DNA of 18,861 nt from Zancudomyces culisetae (Eukaryota > Kickxellomycota > Harpellomycetes > Harpellales > Legeriomycetaceae): NCBI GenBank assembly GCA_001969505.1, contig LSSK01000223.1:9911-28771 (forward strand), in the 5' to 3' direction. Shown one piece after another: positions 1 to 9,457 of the stretch. A model generated the notes under the pieces. It was given only the letters and a program-made list of their open reading frames with translations, was not told the origin of the DNA and did no database searches. The position numbers were made by a program, and so were the translations under genes. Positions within the stretch are counted from its first letter, which is position 1. Every line of letters starts with the position of its first letter.

Positions 1-222
1 TGCTACCGCTTACCTAACATTAATTCATGTCTACTTGATGGTGGCAAACCTGGTGAGGGAATAATTATGTTCTGCACTGGATCCAAGTGTAATGGTAGCT
101 GCCGGTCCCTGCCAAGACTAAAATGGTATACCCCTGGAGATATGAATTTTGATATCGGAGGACATGCAAACTCAGTTTACTGGACCACTTCAGAAGATGA
201 TAGTTTGATACAACTTGCTTAG
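1..222 (+). CDS. Small secreted His/Cys-rich protein, C-terminal part (cut by window start)
   Basis: The frame is open from base 1 and ends at TAG 220-222. It encodes the last 73 residues of the same protein encoded in full on the minus strand at 9573-10052 (residues 87-159). It carries five of that protein's seven cysteines, including the Cys-Asn-Gly-Ser-Cys motif with a possible N-glycosylation site, and the final Ser-Val-Tyr-Trp segment. The nucleotide match to the other copy is exact here and through 115 bp of 3' flank. The start codon, signal peptide and His-rich segment would lie upstream of the window, so it cannot be told whether this copy is intact. It is transcribed toward VPS16. 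Function unknown. Confidence 0.75.
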   Translation, partial: CYRLPNINSCLLDGGKPGEGIIMFCTGSKCNGSCRSLPRLKWYTPGDMNFDIGGHANSVYWTTSEDDSLIQLA

Positions 223-337
223 AACTGTTTAAACCTGTGAACAAGTCTATGTTTCTTTAGCTTTTTATTTTAGATTTAGGTACAGGCTTTTAGTTTTTGG
301 CGATAGAATCAACTTTAGGCAAATAAAACTGCATTGA
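1..337 (+). repeat. Left arm of a 337-bp exact inverted repeat
   Basis: Bases 1-337 equal the reverse complement of 9458-9794, with no mismatch found on line-by-line comparison. Identity stops sharply after base 337, and the left edge lies beyond the window. The arm holds the 3' coding part of a secreted-protein gene and 115 bp downstream of it. Confidence 0.95.
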
Positions 338-777
338 CAATACTTGAACATTAATAGAGTTATTATAGACTTTCGAAAGATGTTTTGTAAAACGAATTCT
401 CCAGTCACCATTAGTGGCTATTTCTTAATAAAGAATACACAAAAATTCAACATATCGATTTCCTCAATTATAAACACGCTCATCCAGGCATCAGATTGTT
501 TTTTATATGGGGATGGGGACTTCCTAACGATTTTAATTGCTTTGGTTGGCTCAACTTCCAGGTGATTCTTGGGTTACTGTGACAATTTAAATTGTCAAAT
601 CAACGCGCTTTAAATTAACACATTTTTTATAATTCAAACTTTTAATTTTGCATGCCTTTATTTACTCCGACCGAAATATCTAGAAATTAACTATATAGTT
701 GTTTTTTGCCCATTTTGTTTTATTTGAATCCAAGGCCACACATACATTCCTGAACAGAACAAATAAACAATCACAAA
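338..777. other. Intergenic region upstream of VPS16
   Basis: No convincing gene. One 73-codon open frame (344-565) starts at TTG and shows no recognisable motif. The stretch contains an 18-bp perfect palindrome at 580-597 and a 12-bp palindrome at 689-700. It presumably holds the VPS16 promoter and 5' leader. No clear TATA box was identified. Confidence 0.5.
580..597. promoter_or_regulatory. 18-bp perfect palindrome upstream of VPS16
   Basis: TGACAATTTAAATTGTCA reads the same on both strands and ends 180 bp before the VPS16 start codon. A dimeric regulator site is one possible reading; no matching factor is known to me. Confidence 0.35.
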
Positions 778-3700
778 ATGAGGGAAGATATAGACAACCC
801 AACCGCCAATTGGTTTCTGCTTCAAGATGTATTCTATAGGTAATCTTTTATTCCTATTTCTAGTTTGTATTGTCTTGCTTAGTGAAAATTAAAGGAAAAC
901 CTAATTTTTATGTGCTATTTAGAAAAGTCAAAATCTACGACATGGATTGGAATGACATCTATCTTCCAAAATACAGGGTGTTTCCCGCACCATATGGTGG
1001 TCCAATAGGTAAAAATTCGAGAAATCATTATTTTTTTTGATTATACATTTTTGTATTGTGTCACAAGAATTCGGAAAATATCAAATTAGCGATGATAAGG
1101 AATTTTGGAGTACTTGTTGAAGTCGAATCGACAGAGATAATGGAGGGTTCTATTGGAGTTTTTAAAGCTACGGGTGGAAAAATCGGATTGATTGAGGTAG
1201 GTGTTTTTACAACAATATTAAATGTATATTAACTTTGAGACGGAGAATAATCTGTGAATGCGTGATAGTGCGAGGAGATAGAGATAGTAGGTATTGGCTG
1301 GAATAGAAAAGATGAGATAGTATGTGTTCAAAGCGATGGGGCGGTTAGAATATTTGGAATATCAGGCGAAAATCGAGTTTTCACGCTAGGCATAGTAAGT
1401 GCAACTTGTTGAGAATGGAGGTGAGGATGTGAACGAAATATACTAAGGTTTGATTATACACAAACAGGACCCACAATTGGAGGGGATTTTGGAGTGCAAG
1501 TTTTGGGAAAGCGGGTTGGTTGCGATTACGACGAATTTTCAGATAATATGTGTAGAAGACTTGTGGAATCCTAAACCCACTGTATTCATGAACACAAGTA
1601 GGTGACCAAAGCTTATAGGTTATAAAGAGAGTAAAGGTATATGGTGGAGTTGATATTAAAAATTAAAAAAATGAATAGAGTTACGTGAGAAGCCGAATAG
1701 CTGGGAGGTTGTTCCGCCATATTTGACTAACAGCGGGCATGTTGAGGTGTATTTGTCAGTTGGGGGCACCATATTGATTGCGGACATCTCTGAAACTCAA
1801 GATCAGGTATAAACTATGCATTTATATTTCTTAACCTTGTGTTGTGAAGATAACAACAGGTGATTTATAATGGATTTGAGTGATGGTTTCAAGGATAATT
1901 TACTAAAGCATATGTATAACTGAAAATGTAATAGTATTTACAGCAGGGACCGTTTACGAGAATGGCGATATCACCGAATGCAAAGTTGATTGCTCTATAC
2001 CAACCCTCAGGAAAGCTAATGGTAGTGTCATCGGATTTCCAGAAATCATTTTCAGAGATTGATTTGCACGAAATACTTGGGGAAAATATTGATAGCGAGG
2101 AAGCTGAGGAAGACAAATGTGAAATTAGCGAGATAAAATGGTAAAGCAGTTTGTAATATTATTTTGTGAAAACTGGACTAAACAGATTGAAAACCGACAA
2201 AATATAAAATTTAGGAGTGGAGAAGATGGAGTTGTAGTATCATTTGGAAACAGAGTTATTTTGGCTGGACCATTTGGAGGAACACTAGAGTAAGCCCAAA
2301 TATATTGATTTGAATCAAATATATTGAATTTGTTTTTAAAAGTAATCCAGAGCGGAGGATAAAGCAATGAATTTTGTGCGATTGTAGGTTTGAATACGAG
2401 AGCGATGTGTATTTGGTGCAAGAAATCGATGGAGTCAGAGTATTTAACCAAGAAGTCCACGAGTTTATTCACAAAATACCAGGTATGCATAATAATGAAA
2501 GTCAAAAAAAGACATTGGAGTTAATAAGTGATATGAAAAAACCCCGTATAAATAGAACCACTACTCAGTGTTTTTCAGGCGGGATCTACACAGCCAGCAG
2601 CATTGCTGTTTGATGCTCATCAGAGACTAAAGAACAACTCAGCTAAGGCGGACGAGATTGTCAAGAGTATTGGCGCAAGTTTGAGCCAGGCGGTCAACAC
2701 ATGTATAGAGGCAGCTGGCAACGAGTTTGAAGTGGAACTGCAGCAGGCGTTGTTGCGGGCAGCATCATATGGGAAATCGTTTATAGTTGACCACAACCCA
2801 GCAAGGTTTGTAGAAGCATGTAACAATTTGAGAATTCTAAACTCGCTGAGACATGGAAGCATAGCTCTGTGTCCAACTATGGTGCAATATTTGAGTTTAA
2901 CGAGTTTTGGTTGGCTTGAAAAGTTGCTGGAGAGAAACCTGCATTTTATGGGACTTCAATTTTGCAAACATTTAAAGCTTGGGTTTGACACTGTATACAT
3001 TCACTGGGCCAATGCCAAAATCAGAAACTCAACCAGCGACGACGACTATTTATACTCGGTATTACTGAACAAGCTGAGCGAGATTTCCGGCATTTCATAT
3101 ATCAACATTGCCGAGACAGCAAGAGTATGCGGGAGACAAAAACTTGCCGCAAAGCTACTCCAGCTTGAAACCTCTGCGTCAAACAAGGTTCCGCTACTTC
3201 TATCAATGTCATTCCACTCGTTAGCTTTGAAAGAGTCTATAAGCAGCGGAAACGTTGATCTAATTTATCTTGTTCTTTTTTCTCTGTATAACCAACTTCC
3301 TCTTGGAGACTTTTTCAAACTTGTAAGCACAAACAAGTTTGCCTCTTTGTTGTTTGTTAAGTATTGCCTAAACCTGAACAAACTCAGCGTTTTGAAGAAC
3401 TTTCACTTCCAAGAAGACGACTATTTTGGCTCGTTTCTGCTACACGTTCTTGAAGTTTACAATTCTCCTCTCGTAAGTTTATTTTCACTATCTACAAACT
3501 GATTTTTGACTTTATCTCACCTGAAATACTATCTAATAGGAAAACACCGAGTTTATTTCGCATTTCAACTCAATTATATCTTTGCTTTCTAAAGATCCCG
3601 ATATGTCTCTTGAGCATAGAGTAAGTTTTGTGGAGTTTTTTTTTTAAGAATTATTTTTTGTTATACGCCTATTCAGCTATTTCTTTGTTCGTTTGTTTGT

Positions 3701-4350
3701 GCGCACTTATCAAACGTATATCTTTACTCATGTAGGAACTTATATTGCAAGCTAAACTATTGAGCCTGCAGTGCAAATTGGAGGCTGACCTCACCAATGC
3801 ACAGCTGACTGTTAGGTACAATAACTACACCCCAACTTACTTGAAATCCCTACCATCTTTGTCGTCGCTCAATTCAAGCCTGAATGCATATGCCTCCAAA
3901 CATGGCCAGCATTTGAGCTTTGTAGGTCTTAGTCTGTTCCAAACAATAACCAAGTTGGTACTACTAAAGCAGTATTCACTTGCTAATTCCGTCAAGCACG
4001 ATTTCAATGTTGCAGACTCTTCTTACTACCACCTAAAACTCCGTGCATTGGTGAAAATCCGTGATTTTGTCGAACTTGACAAGCTTTCCAAAGCCAAAAA
4101 TTCCCCAATTGGCTTCAAGCCTTTTGTTGATGAATTGACAAATGCCCAGCAGTTCCAAGAAGCAGCAAAGTATATTCCGTTCTGTAAACTAAGCCAAAGA
4201 CCTCCCCTCTATCTGAAAATCAACTTTTTAAATGAAGCTGTCGAGGCTGCCATCGCAGCAAAGGACATTGGCACGTTGAGGTCAATTCATGAACAGTCCA
4301 GTGATATCGTGCTGAAAAAAGAAATTGAAGCCATACTTGGCACCTTGTAG
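778..4350 (+). CDS. VPS16: Vacuolar protein sorting-associated protein 16 (12 exons)
   Basis: Core subunit of the HOPS and CORVET tethering complexes on vacuoles and endosomes; the family binds the SM protein Vps33 and promotes membrane fusion. Exons: 778-839, 923-1008, 1090-1196, 1269-1394, 1468-1597, 1679-1806, 1947-2140, 2215-2289, 2388-2482, 2556-3472, 3540-3620, 3736-4350. They total 2616 nt, or 871 residues (human VPS16 is about 840). All eleven introns are GT-AG. Family landmarks are Phe-Tyr-Arg-Lys...Met-Asp-Trp and APYGGPI near the N-terminus, DSDVYLV-type and DGVRVF segments in the Vps16_N region, LLRAASYGKSF at about 400-410, and in the Vps16_C region VPLLLSMSFHSLALKESI and SKAKNSPIGFKPFV. 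Uncertain points: exon 4 may start at 1275 instead of 1269, and exon 7 at 1944 instead of 1947. The frame is intact, so the gene is probably functional. Confidence 0.93.
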
Positions 4351-4721
4351 TTTACAGTTATTTATGACTTTTTGCTTTCGTATTGGTATTTTTCCCCCTA
4401 TTAGCTTAAGGGGAGGATAGGAGGTGGAGAGGAAGGAGGGTAATCTCATCTTACTCTCATTTGTTTGGTAATTGTGTTATTAATTAGATATATTAAATTC
4501 TCGACCAATTAAACAATTGAGCATCAAAGCAATTTAATTGGTGGTTGGCCAACTTCTGGAGAATTATTACAAATACAACTGCATTATTGGATTTACATTT
4601 TTTGGATGGTGACCATTATTGGGTTGAACACAAAAGAAATGGGACTGATATGGGTGGTAAAATAGTAATATATGGTCTGAGTTTAAAAATACAATAAAGG
4701 AAAAGGAAAAGGAAAAGGAAA
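4351..4721. other. Intergenic region between VPS16 and the M49 peptidase
   Basis: No gene seen. It holds facing CCAAT boxes inside a 9-bp inverted repeat (4505-4513 and 4533-4541), a 10-bp palindrome GTTGGCCAAC at 4544-4553, and a polypurine GGAAAA repeat running into the next start codon. Confidence 0.6.
4505..4553. promoter_or_regulatory. Paired opposed CCAAT boxes and adjacent palindrome
   Basis: CCAATTAAA at 4505-4513 is mirrored by TTTAATTGG at 4533-4541, giving two CCAAT boxes in opposite orientation about 170-215 bp before the M49 peptidase start. The palindrome GTTGGCCAAC follows at 4544-4553. CCAAT boxes are bound by the Hap/NF-Y complex in fungi; binding here is inferred only. Confidence 0.35.
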
Positions 4722-4722
4722 A
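4699..4722 (+). repeat. GGAAAA tandem repeat at the start codon
   Basis: Four GGAAAA units run directly into the A of the ATG at 4722, so the leader just before the M49 peptidase start is pure purine. Slippage would change leader length but not the coding frame. Confidence 0.8.
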
Positions 4723-6491
4723 TGGATATTAAAAAGAGATTAGCGCAGTACAAACCAACAAAACTCGAGGCCGACCTCAGCCATTTGTCCCAAGGCGATC
4801 AACAGGCACTCCAAAAACTTGTTGCTGCCTCCAAAATCATTGACAGTATTTACTTCAAGCAGCTCTGGAAGGGGTGTCTTGAACTAAAGGAAAGATTGCA
4901 AAGAGACAGCTCCAAAAGTGAAAAGGATGCCTTGCTTTACAAGTATTTTATGGTAATTAAGGGTCCCTGGGATGCCTCAGATGACGACAACAGTTTTATC
5001 GAGGGTGTTCCAAAAAAGCCACTAGGATCTAATGTCTACCCCGAAGACATGACCAAGGAGGAATTTCTTAGCTGGGTAGACACGCTTTGCGAAGATGATA
5101 AAAAAAGAGCGAGAGGATTTTACGATGTTATTGAAAGGGATTGCGACGGAAAATTGCAGTTGAAGGGGTATAACGAAGCCTATAAAGAGTACCTTGAACC
5201 AGCAGCACAGCTCTTGCAGGAAGCCTCGGAGCTTGTTAGCGATGCTAGCTTGAGTGCCTTTTTGTTGGGTAGAAGTAAAAGCTTTATTGATAATGACTAT
5301 GTTACGAGTGAAATTTCCTGGTTAAAGATTGCGGAGAGCTCCCCGATCGAAGGTAAACCTAAAGAATGAACCTTTTACTCTGTCTATTCTGTTCTATAAT
5401 CTACCTGAATACCAGTACATTTACGCGTATATATTCAATAAGTAGATCCGTTTAGGGTTGGAGTTTATAACGACAAGTAACAATATCTACCTACAATATC
5501 AATAGTTGCAATTGGCCCATATGAAGTTTACAAGGACAATTTGTTCTCGTCAAAATCCTTCTACGAATCCTTTATCCATGTTCGTGATTTTGACGAGACA
5601 AAGAATCTAGCAAAGTTTACAGACAGCCTACAATTCATTGAGTCACACCTGCCTGTGCCCGACAAGTACAAAAACACCGAATTGAAAAAACCAACAATCG
5701 TAGTAGTCAACGAAATCTATAGTGGCGGCGACACATCAGTACCGATGACAGCCGCCTACAATTTGCCCAATGATGAAGAAGCGATTAAAATAGCAGGCGC
5801 CAAACTAACCCTCATTAAAAATGTACAATATGGGAAGTTCGAAAGTGTATTGACACCAATATCGAATCTCGTTCTCGTTGAAGAACAGCAAAAACATGTG
5901 GATTTTGGTGCCTTTTTCACACACGTTTTACTTCATGAAGTGGCTCATTCAAATGGTCCACACCATATTGTTGATGATAGCAATACAACGGTTAGGAGCA
6001 GAATGGAAGAACTCCATTCAACACTTGAGGAGGCAAAGGCCGATATCACGGGGTTATTTGCAGCATCGTTGTTGGTAAAAAACAATACCATTACTGGAAT
6101 TACTTTGGAACAGTTTTACGTGACGTACTTGGCATCTGCGTTCAGATCAATTAGATTTGGATTGAATGAGGCCCATGGCAGGGGACAAGCAATTCAGCTA
6201 AACTATCTGGTTGATAATGGCGGATTCGAATATGAAGATGGATCTGGAAAAGTAAAAGTCAACTTTGAAAATATTGAAACTGCTGTTAGCAATTTAACGC
6301 GTGATATCTTGATTATTCAGGGCAATGGGAGTAAAGAAGATGCGGCAAATTTTGTTGAAAAGTATGGAAACAATCGTGAAAAGACGATTAAGCTGCTTGA
6401 TTTGTTGGCTGATGTTCCAATTGATATCCAGCCAATCTGGAGAGAAGTCAGTGAATCAGCTCAACCTGGAAGCAAATGCATTATTTTTTAG
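4722..6491 (+). CDS. M49-family zinc metallopeptidase (dipeptidyl-peptidase III-like), 2 exons
   Basis: Exon 1 is 4722-5352; a 153-bp GT-AG intron (5353-5505) separates it from exon 2 at 5506-6491. The join gives ...SPIE-VAIGPYEVYKDNLF..., which restores the I-G-P-Y-E block expected in this family and yields 538 residues. Without splicing the frame stops at 5369. The zinc-site helix is HEVAH (His354, Glu355, His358) followed by SNGPHH. The second motif, Glu385-Glu-Ala-Lys-Ala-Asp390, supplies the third ligand, probably Glu386. Animal and yeast DPP III have a six-residue HExxxH; the five-residue form is known in some M49 members. The family removes dipeptides from peptide N-termini, usually in the cytosol, but the substrate is unknown here. 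No signal peptide is visible. The C-terminus, Cys535-Ile-Ile-Phe, resembles a prenylation box. The single-domain architecture matches the peptidase half of plant NUDX3-type proteins without the Nudix domain. Confidence 0.88.
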
Positions 6492-6850
6492 CTGTTTTTG
6501 ATGATTAATTCACTAATTACACAAATGTTCAGCATTCGTAATACTACAATAAAAATGAAGAATCAATAATGTATTTGTTTCACCACATTTGAAGAGTATA
6601 TCTCAGGCTTTACTTTTTACCTGATCAACATATTTCCTCATTCAACTCAAAAAGAGATTATCGAAATATTTATTAACATCAACTAACGCTAATTTCATGT
6701 TTAAAATATTGACCTTTGAATAAATATCAATAAAGAAATTACATTTGTGAATACACAGCTAATTTTGTTTATATACTGAAAAAAAAAAGTTATAAATATA
6801 CGAACAACCGAAACTTAAACGTTCGAGAAAGCCAACCACCAACTCTTAAT
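6492..6850. other. Spacer downstream of M49; upstream part of a duplicated unit
   Basis: No gene. From about 6496 onward it matches the DNA before the 12126 gene (from about 11767). The clearest block is 6534-6552 against 11805-11823, with 18 of 19 bases equal. A TATA-like TATAAATA lies at 6791-6798, about 55 bp before the pseudogene's ATG. Confidence 0.65.
6791..6798 (+). promoter_or_regulatory. TATA-like box of the 6851 pseudogene
   Basis: TATAAATA, 53 bp before the ATG at 6851. Spacing suits a core promoter, so the broken gene may still be transcribed. Confidence 0.4.
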
Positions 6851-7450
6851 ATGGCAACCATTTCAAGCGTGAAAAGACAATGATCAACCACTATAAAGAA
6901 GTTAACGTACATTACCTTTGTAATATTTCTTAAACCAGAACTAGTTTGTGTCTTCGGTTTTTTATTTAGCTTCATAGATCTTAAATTTTTAAATAGCTGG
7001 GTTGGTCTACAGATAATTCCAGGCATTGTGGCATGCGAATTTCTGTACTTTCAACACCAGAGTTACAAATTGATATTAAAATACGATGAAAATCGAAAGG
7101 TGTATGAAGAAAAAACCAAGGAAGAGTATGAGAAGCTAAAGCTTCAAATATAAGAAAGAGAAAGAGAAAGAGAAAGGAGGTTAACAATTGAGAATAAGAG
7201 ACTCAAAAATAAGAAGTTCAGAGTCGAAAATGAAAGACTAAAGCTATCTTTTGAAAAAAGGCTAAAATTTGAAGAAAACCGAATAATATCAGAGTCAAAG
7301 ATTAATAAAATAGACATTAAGTTGAAAATAGCCGAATTAGAATTAGAATTAGGATACCCTAAAGAAACCAAAAAGTCGTCAAACAAGGATATGCAAATCT
7401 CTTTCATTGCTAAGTCTGGTCTGCAAAACCCGGGCAAAGACATGTCCTAG
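6851..7450 (+). pseudogene. Broken gene for a membrane plus coiled-coil protein
   Basis: From ATG 6851 to TAG 7448-7450 one frame of exactly 200 codons stays in register. It is interrupted by TGA at codon 11 (6881-6883) and TAA at codon 101 (7151-7153). Decoded around the stops it has two hydrophobic stretches (about residues 19-45 and 53-68). A long charged coiled-coil follows (about 75-170), rich in Glu, Lys and Arg, and a short tail. The start, MATISSVKRQ, aligns with METASNIKRL of the intact protein at 12126-12485, and the first stop sits where that paralogue has Ser, so a TCA to TGA change is likely. The second stop directly precedes a GAAAGA microsatellite. No GT-AG intron that removes either stop was found. 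Function unknown. Confidence 0.7.
7154..7177 (+). repeat. GAAAGA microsatellite
   Basis: Three full GAAAGA units plus one GAAAGG follow the second stop of the pseudogene and would encode alternating Glu-Arg within the coiled-coil. Confidence 0.85.
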
Positions 7451-8664
7451 TGGGCTACGTATTTCGGATATATTCTCTTTATCCCTTTTCGTAATTGTCT
7501 TATAGTGCAAGTTACCCTTTAATGAACCCATCACATCTTATCCAAATACAAATACTTGTGTACCAGAATTGATTGTCGGTCAAAAGTCATTCTTAAATAC
7601 TCGTTTACCTCGATTAATCCATTCAAATGTAACTAATTAAAAATTCTAGTCGATAGTTATGAACTTAAATACCTCTACAAGTATATCTTTAAAAAATAAA
7701 ACCAATTATATAAAGAAATATTAATGAATATTTACTGATCTCTTATCGGTTGTTAATCATTACCATCTTATTAGCAAGGTATGGGTGAGAAATAGGTGGA
7801 AAACACTTTCATCTGAATATCATATTATCCAACCTGTATCTATAAGTGTGGCGTATATTATGTTGATAGAAATAGGATTTCTCTTGTAAAAATATTGTAT
7901 TTTCTATTAAAAGAGTTTAAATCATATAATCGAGTTTATATTTCATATTTGATTAAGATCATAGTACCAGTATATATGTTTCATTATTGGTGAGTAGATA
8001 CCTCTATACCTAAATTCCAGACAAAAGTATAAAAATAAGCTGATTTAATATCTTTTTTTAAGCGAGTACCCACCAAATTTAAATGAATTGTGAATAATAT
8101 TTTCTTTTCCAGTATCGTGTGTTCTGGTTATAAGACCTAGAAAATTCAATTATGTGGGAAAGACAGAGTATTTAAAGGGAATTATAAAAATAACAATTAA
8201 TGAAATTCATTATAACTATTATATTAACAATCAAAAATATGAATTAAGTTTCTGATCACAAAATGTCGAAAATATTATGATCGAAAATCTAAGAGAAAAA
8301 TCATAAAATGAAATAACACCATAAAAACAATTTAATAATATTAGTATATATCAATTATTATAAGAGTAAAAACACGAGTATGGAAAATGCGACCAAATAT
8401 GGATGAAGAAATAAAGTTAGCGATTAACCAAATTAAGCAGTATAAGAAATAAGCATATATTTAAAACTAATAAATATTATATATATAGCTAAGATAATTC
8501 ATTTGGAGTTTCTTTAGCTCTTTTAGTAGTTTAAAACATATTAGTAACAACAGGAAATATAGACATTGAACAAGAAGCTTTTTTAGTACAAGTTTATTTA
8601 AAAGTCAATATATAATAATAATATAATAGTGCTTCAGCTAAAAGTTTAAAATAAATAAAATTTC
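7451..8664. other. AT-rich gene-poor spacer
   Basis: No supported gene on either strand. The only item noted is a 21-codon ORF at 8387-8452, too short to call. Composition is strongly AT; bases 8581-8640 have 11 G or C in 60. Confidence 0.6.
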
Positions 8665-8892
8665 ATGTCAGGTCTCATGCAGCAACTACGTGCAGCCATC
8701 ATCCAACAGCTCAAAAATGAGGGTTGTTACTCTCCGGACAGCGACCGTTCCGGAGCCACCTCTATGAAGTTGGATCGTACCGAGTCACATGATCCATTTG
8801 CTTTTGTCCAGGAGCATGTGCAACAACAGTTCCTTAGCATGAGAAACCCGACTAAGGAACGTAACCCGCCCGGTCTCGTCCGACAGTATTAA
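8665..8892 (+). CDS. 75-residue hypothetical protein in a GC-rich island
   Basis: ATG 8665 to TAA 8890-8892, with an in-frame stop shortly upstream, so the ORF is bounded. I count 115 G or C in 228 bases (50%), against 18% in the 60 bases ending 8640. The contrast begins and ends close to the ORF. The protein begins with an amphipathic helix-like segment (Leu-Met-Gln-Gln-Leu-Arg-Ala-Ala-Ile-Ile-Gln-Gln-Leu-Lys). A polar Ser/Asp/Arg-rich middle follows, then a Gln-rich helix-like part and a Pro-containing basic tail. There is no signal peptide or membrane segment, and I do not recognise the family. It could be a recently acquired or transposed gene, a fragment of a larger one, or a retained coding exon. 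A 9-bp stem-loop overlaps its stop codon. Confidence 0.45.
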   Translation: MSGLMQQLRAAIIQQLKNEGCYSPDSDRSGATSMKLDRTESHDPFAFVQEHVQQQFLSMRNPTKERNPPGLVRQY

Positions 8893-8910
8893 TTTATAAG
8901 ATAATACTGT
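8883..8910 (+). terminator. Stem-loop at the end of the 8665 ORF
   Basis: ACAGTATTA (8883-8891) pairs perfectly with TAATACTGT (8902-8910) across a 10-base loop. It spans the stop codon. A role in 3'-end formation is only a guess in a eukaryote, and it may instead mark the edge of inserted DNA. Confidence 0.3.
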
Positions 8911-9457
8911 AAACAATTATAGATTATGGCTTGTCCAATCTCAAACACAAGATAATTAGTGAAAAAAGATTGAATCCTTAGCTAGAGGAGAGTGTATATT
9001 ATATACATTTTTAAACAGGCTTCAAAAATAAATAAAAATTGTATTTTCATCATGCACTTAATAACACTTCAGAGTGTTAGTCTAAATTATATTTAGAAGT
9101 ACTTGAGCTGTATCTTGTTTTTTTAAATTTATATATTAGCAATCAAAAATATAGTAATATATAATAAATTGAATATAAAATAGTCGGGGATGAAGAGATG
9201 AGATAAAAGGGAAGCAAGTTGCAAGGTGAACAAGGTTAAGTTGAGTAAAAATTATGTAAAAGTATATTCAATTTTTATTGGTTCACCATTTCTAAATGGC
9301 TAGGATTGAGAGGTTTCTATAGCTATTTTTGCAGCTTTCTATACTTCAATCCTTGATATTGCTCCTAATCCATAATACGTACATTTCAGTTTATTCAAAC
9401 CTTGTTTCTAAACAATAGAAAATATAGCCAAGTGGCTATTTACTCTAATGATCATTC
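8893..9457. other. AT-rich spacer before the right inverted-repeat arm
   Basis: No gene seen. It contains an imperfect inverted repeat whose outer 8-bp arms are AGGATTGA (9302-9309) and TCAATCCT (9346-9353). Confidence 0.55.

Noticed and set aside
344-565. 73-codon open frame near the left inverted-repeat arm
   Set aside because: It starts with TTG, has no motif, and other frames on the opposite strand are equally open; likely chance in AT-rich DNA.
2374-2613. Frame continuing from VPS16 exon 9 into intron 9
   Set aside because: Splicing 2482 to 2556 restores the conserved VPS16 frame, so the continuing frame is intronic.
6790-7443. Minus-strand ORFs of 68-99 codons opposite the 6851 pseudogene
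   Set aside because: Ser/Leu/Phe-rich mirror images of the purine-rich coiled-coil coding sequence.
8387-8452. 21-codon ORF beginning Met-Arg-Pro-Asn-Met
   Set aside because: It faintly recalls mobile-element proteins but is too short and unsupported to call.
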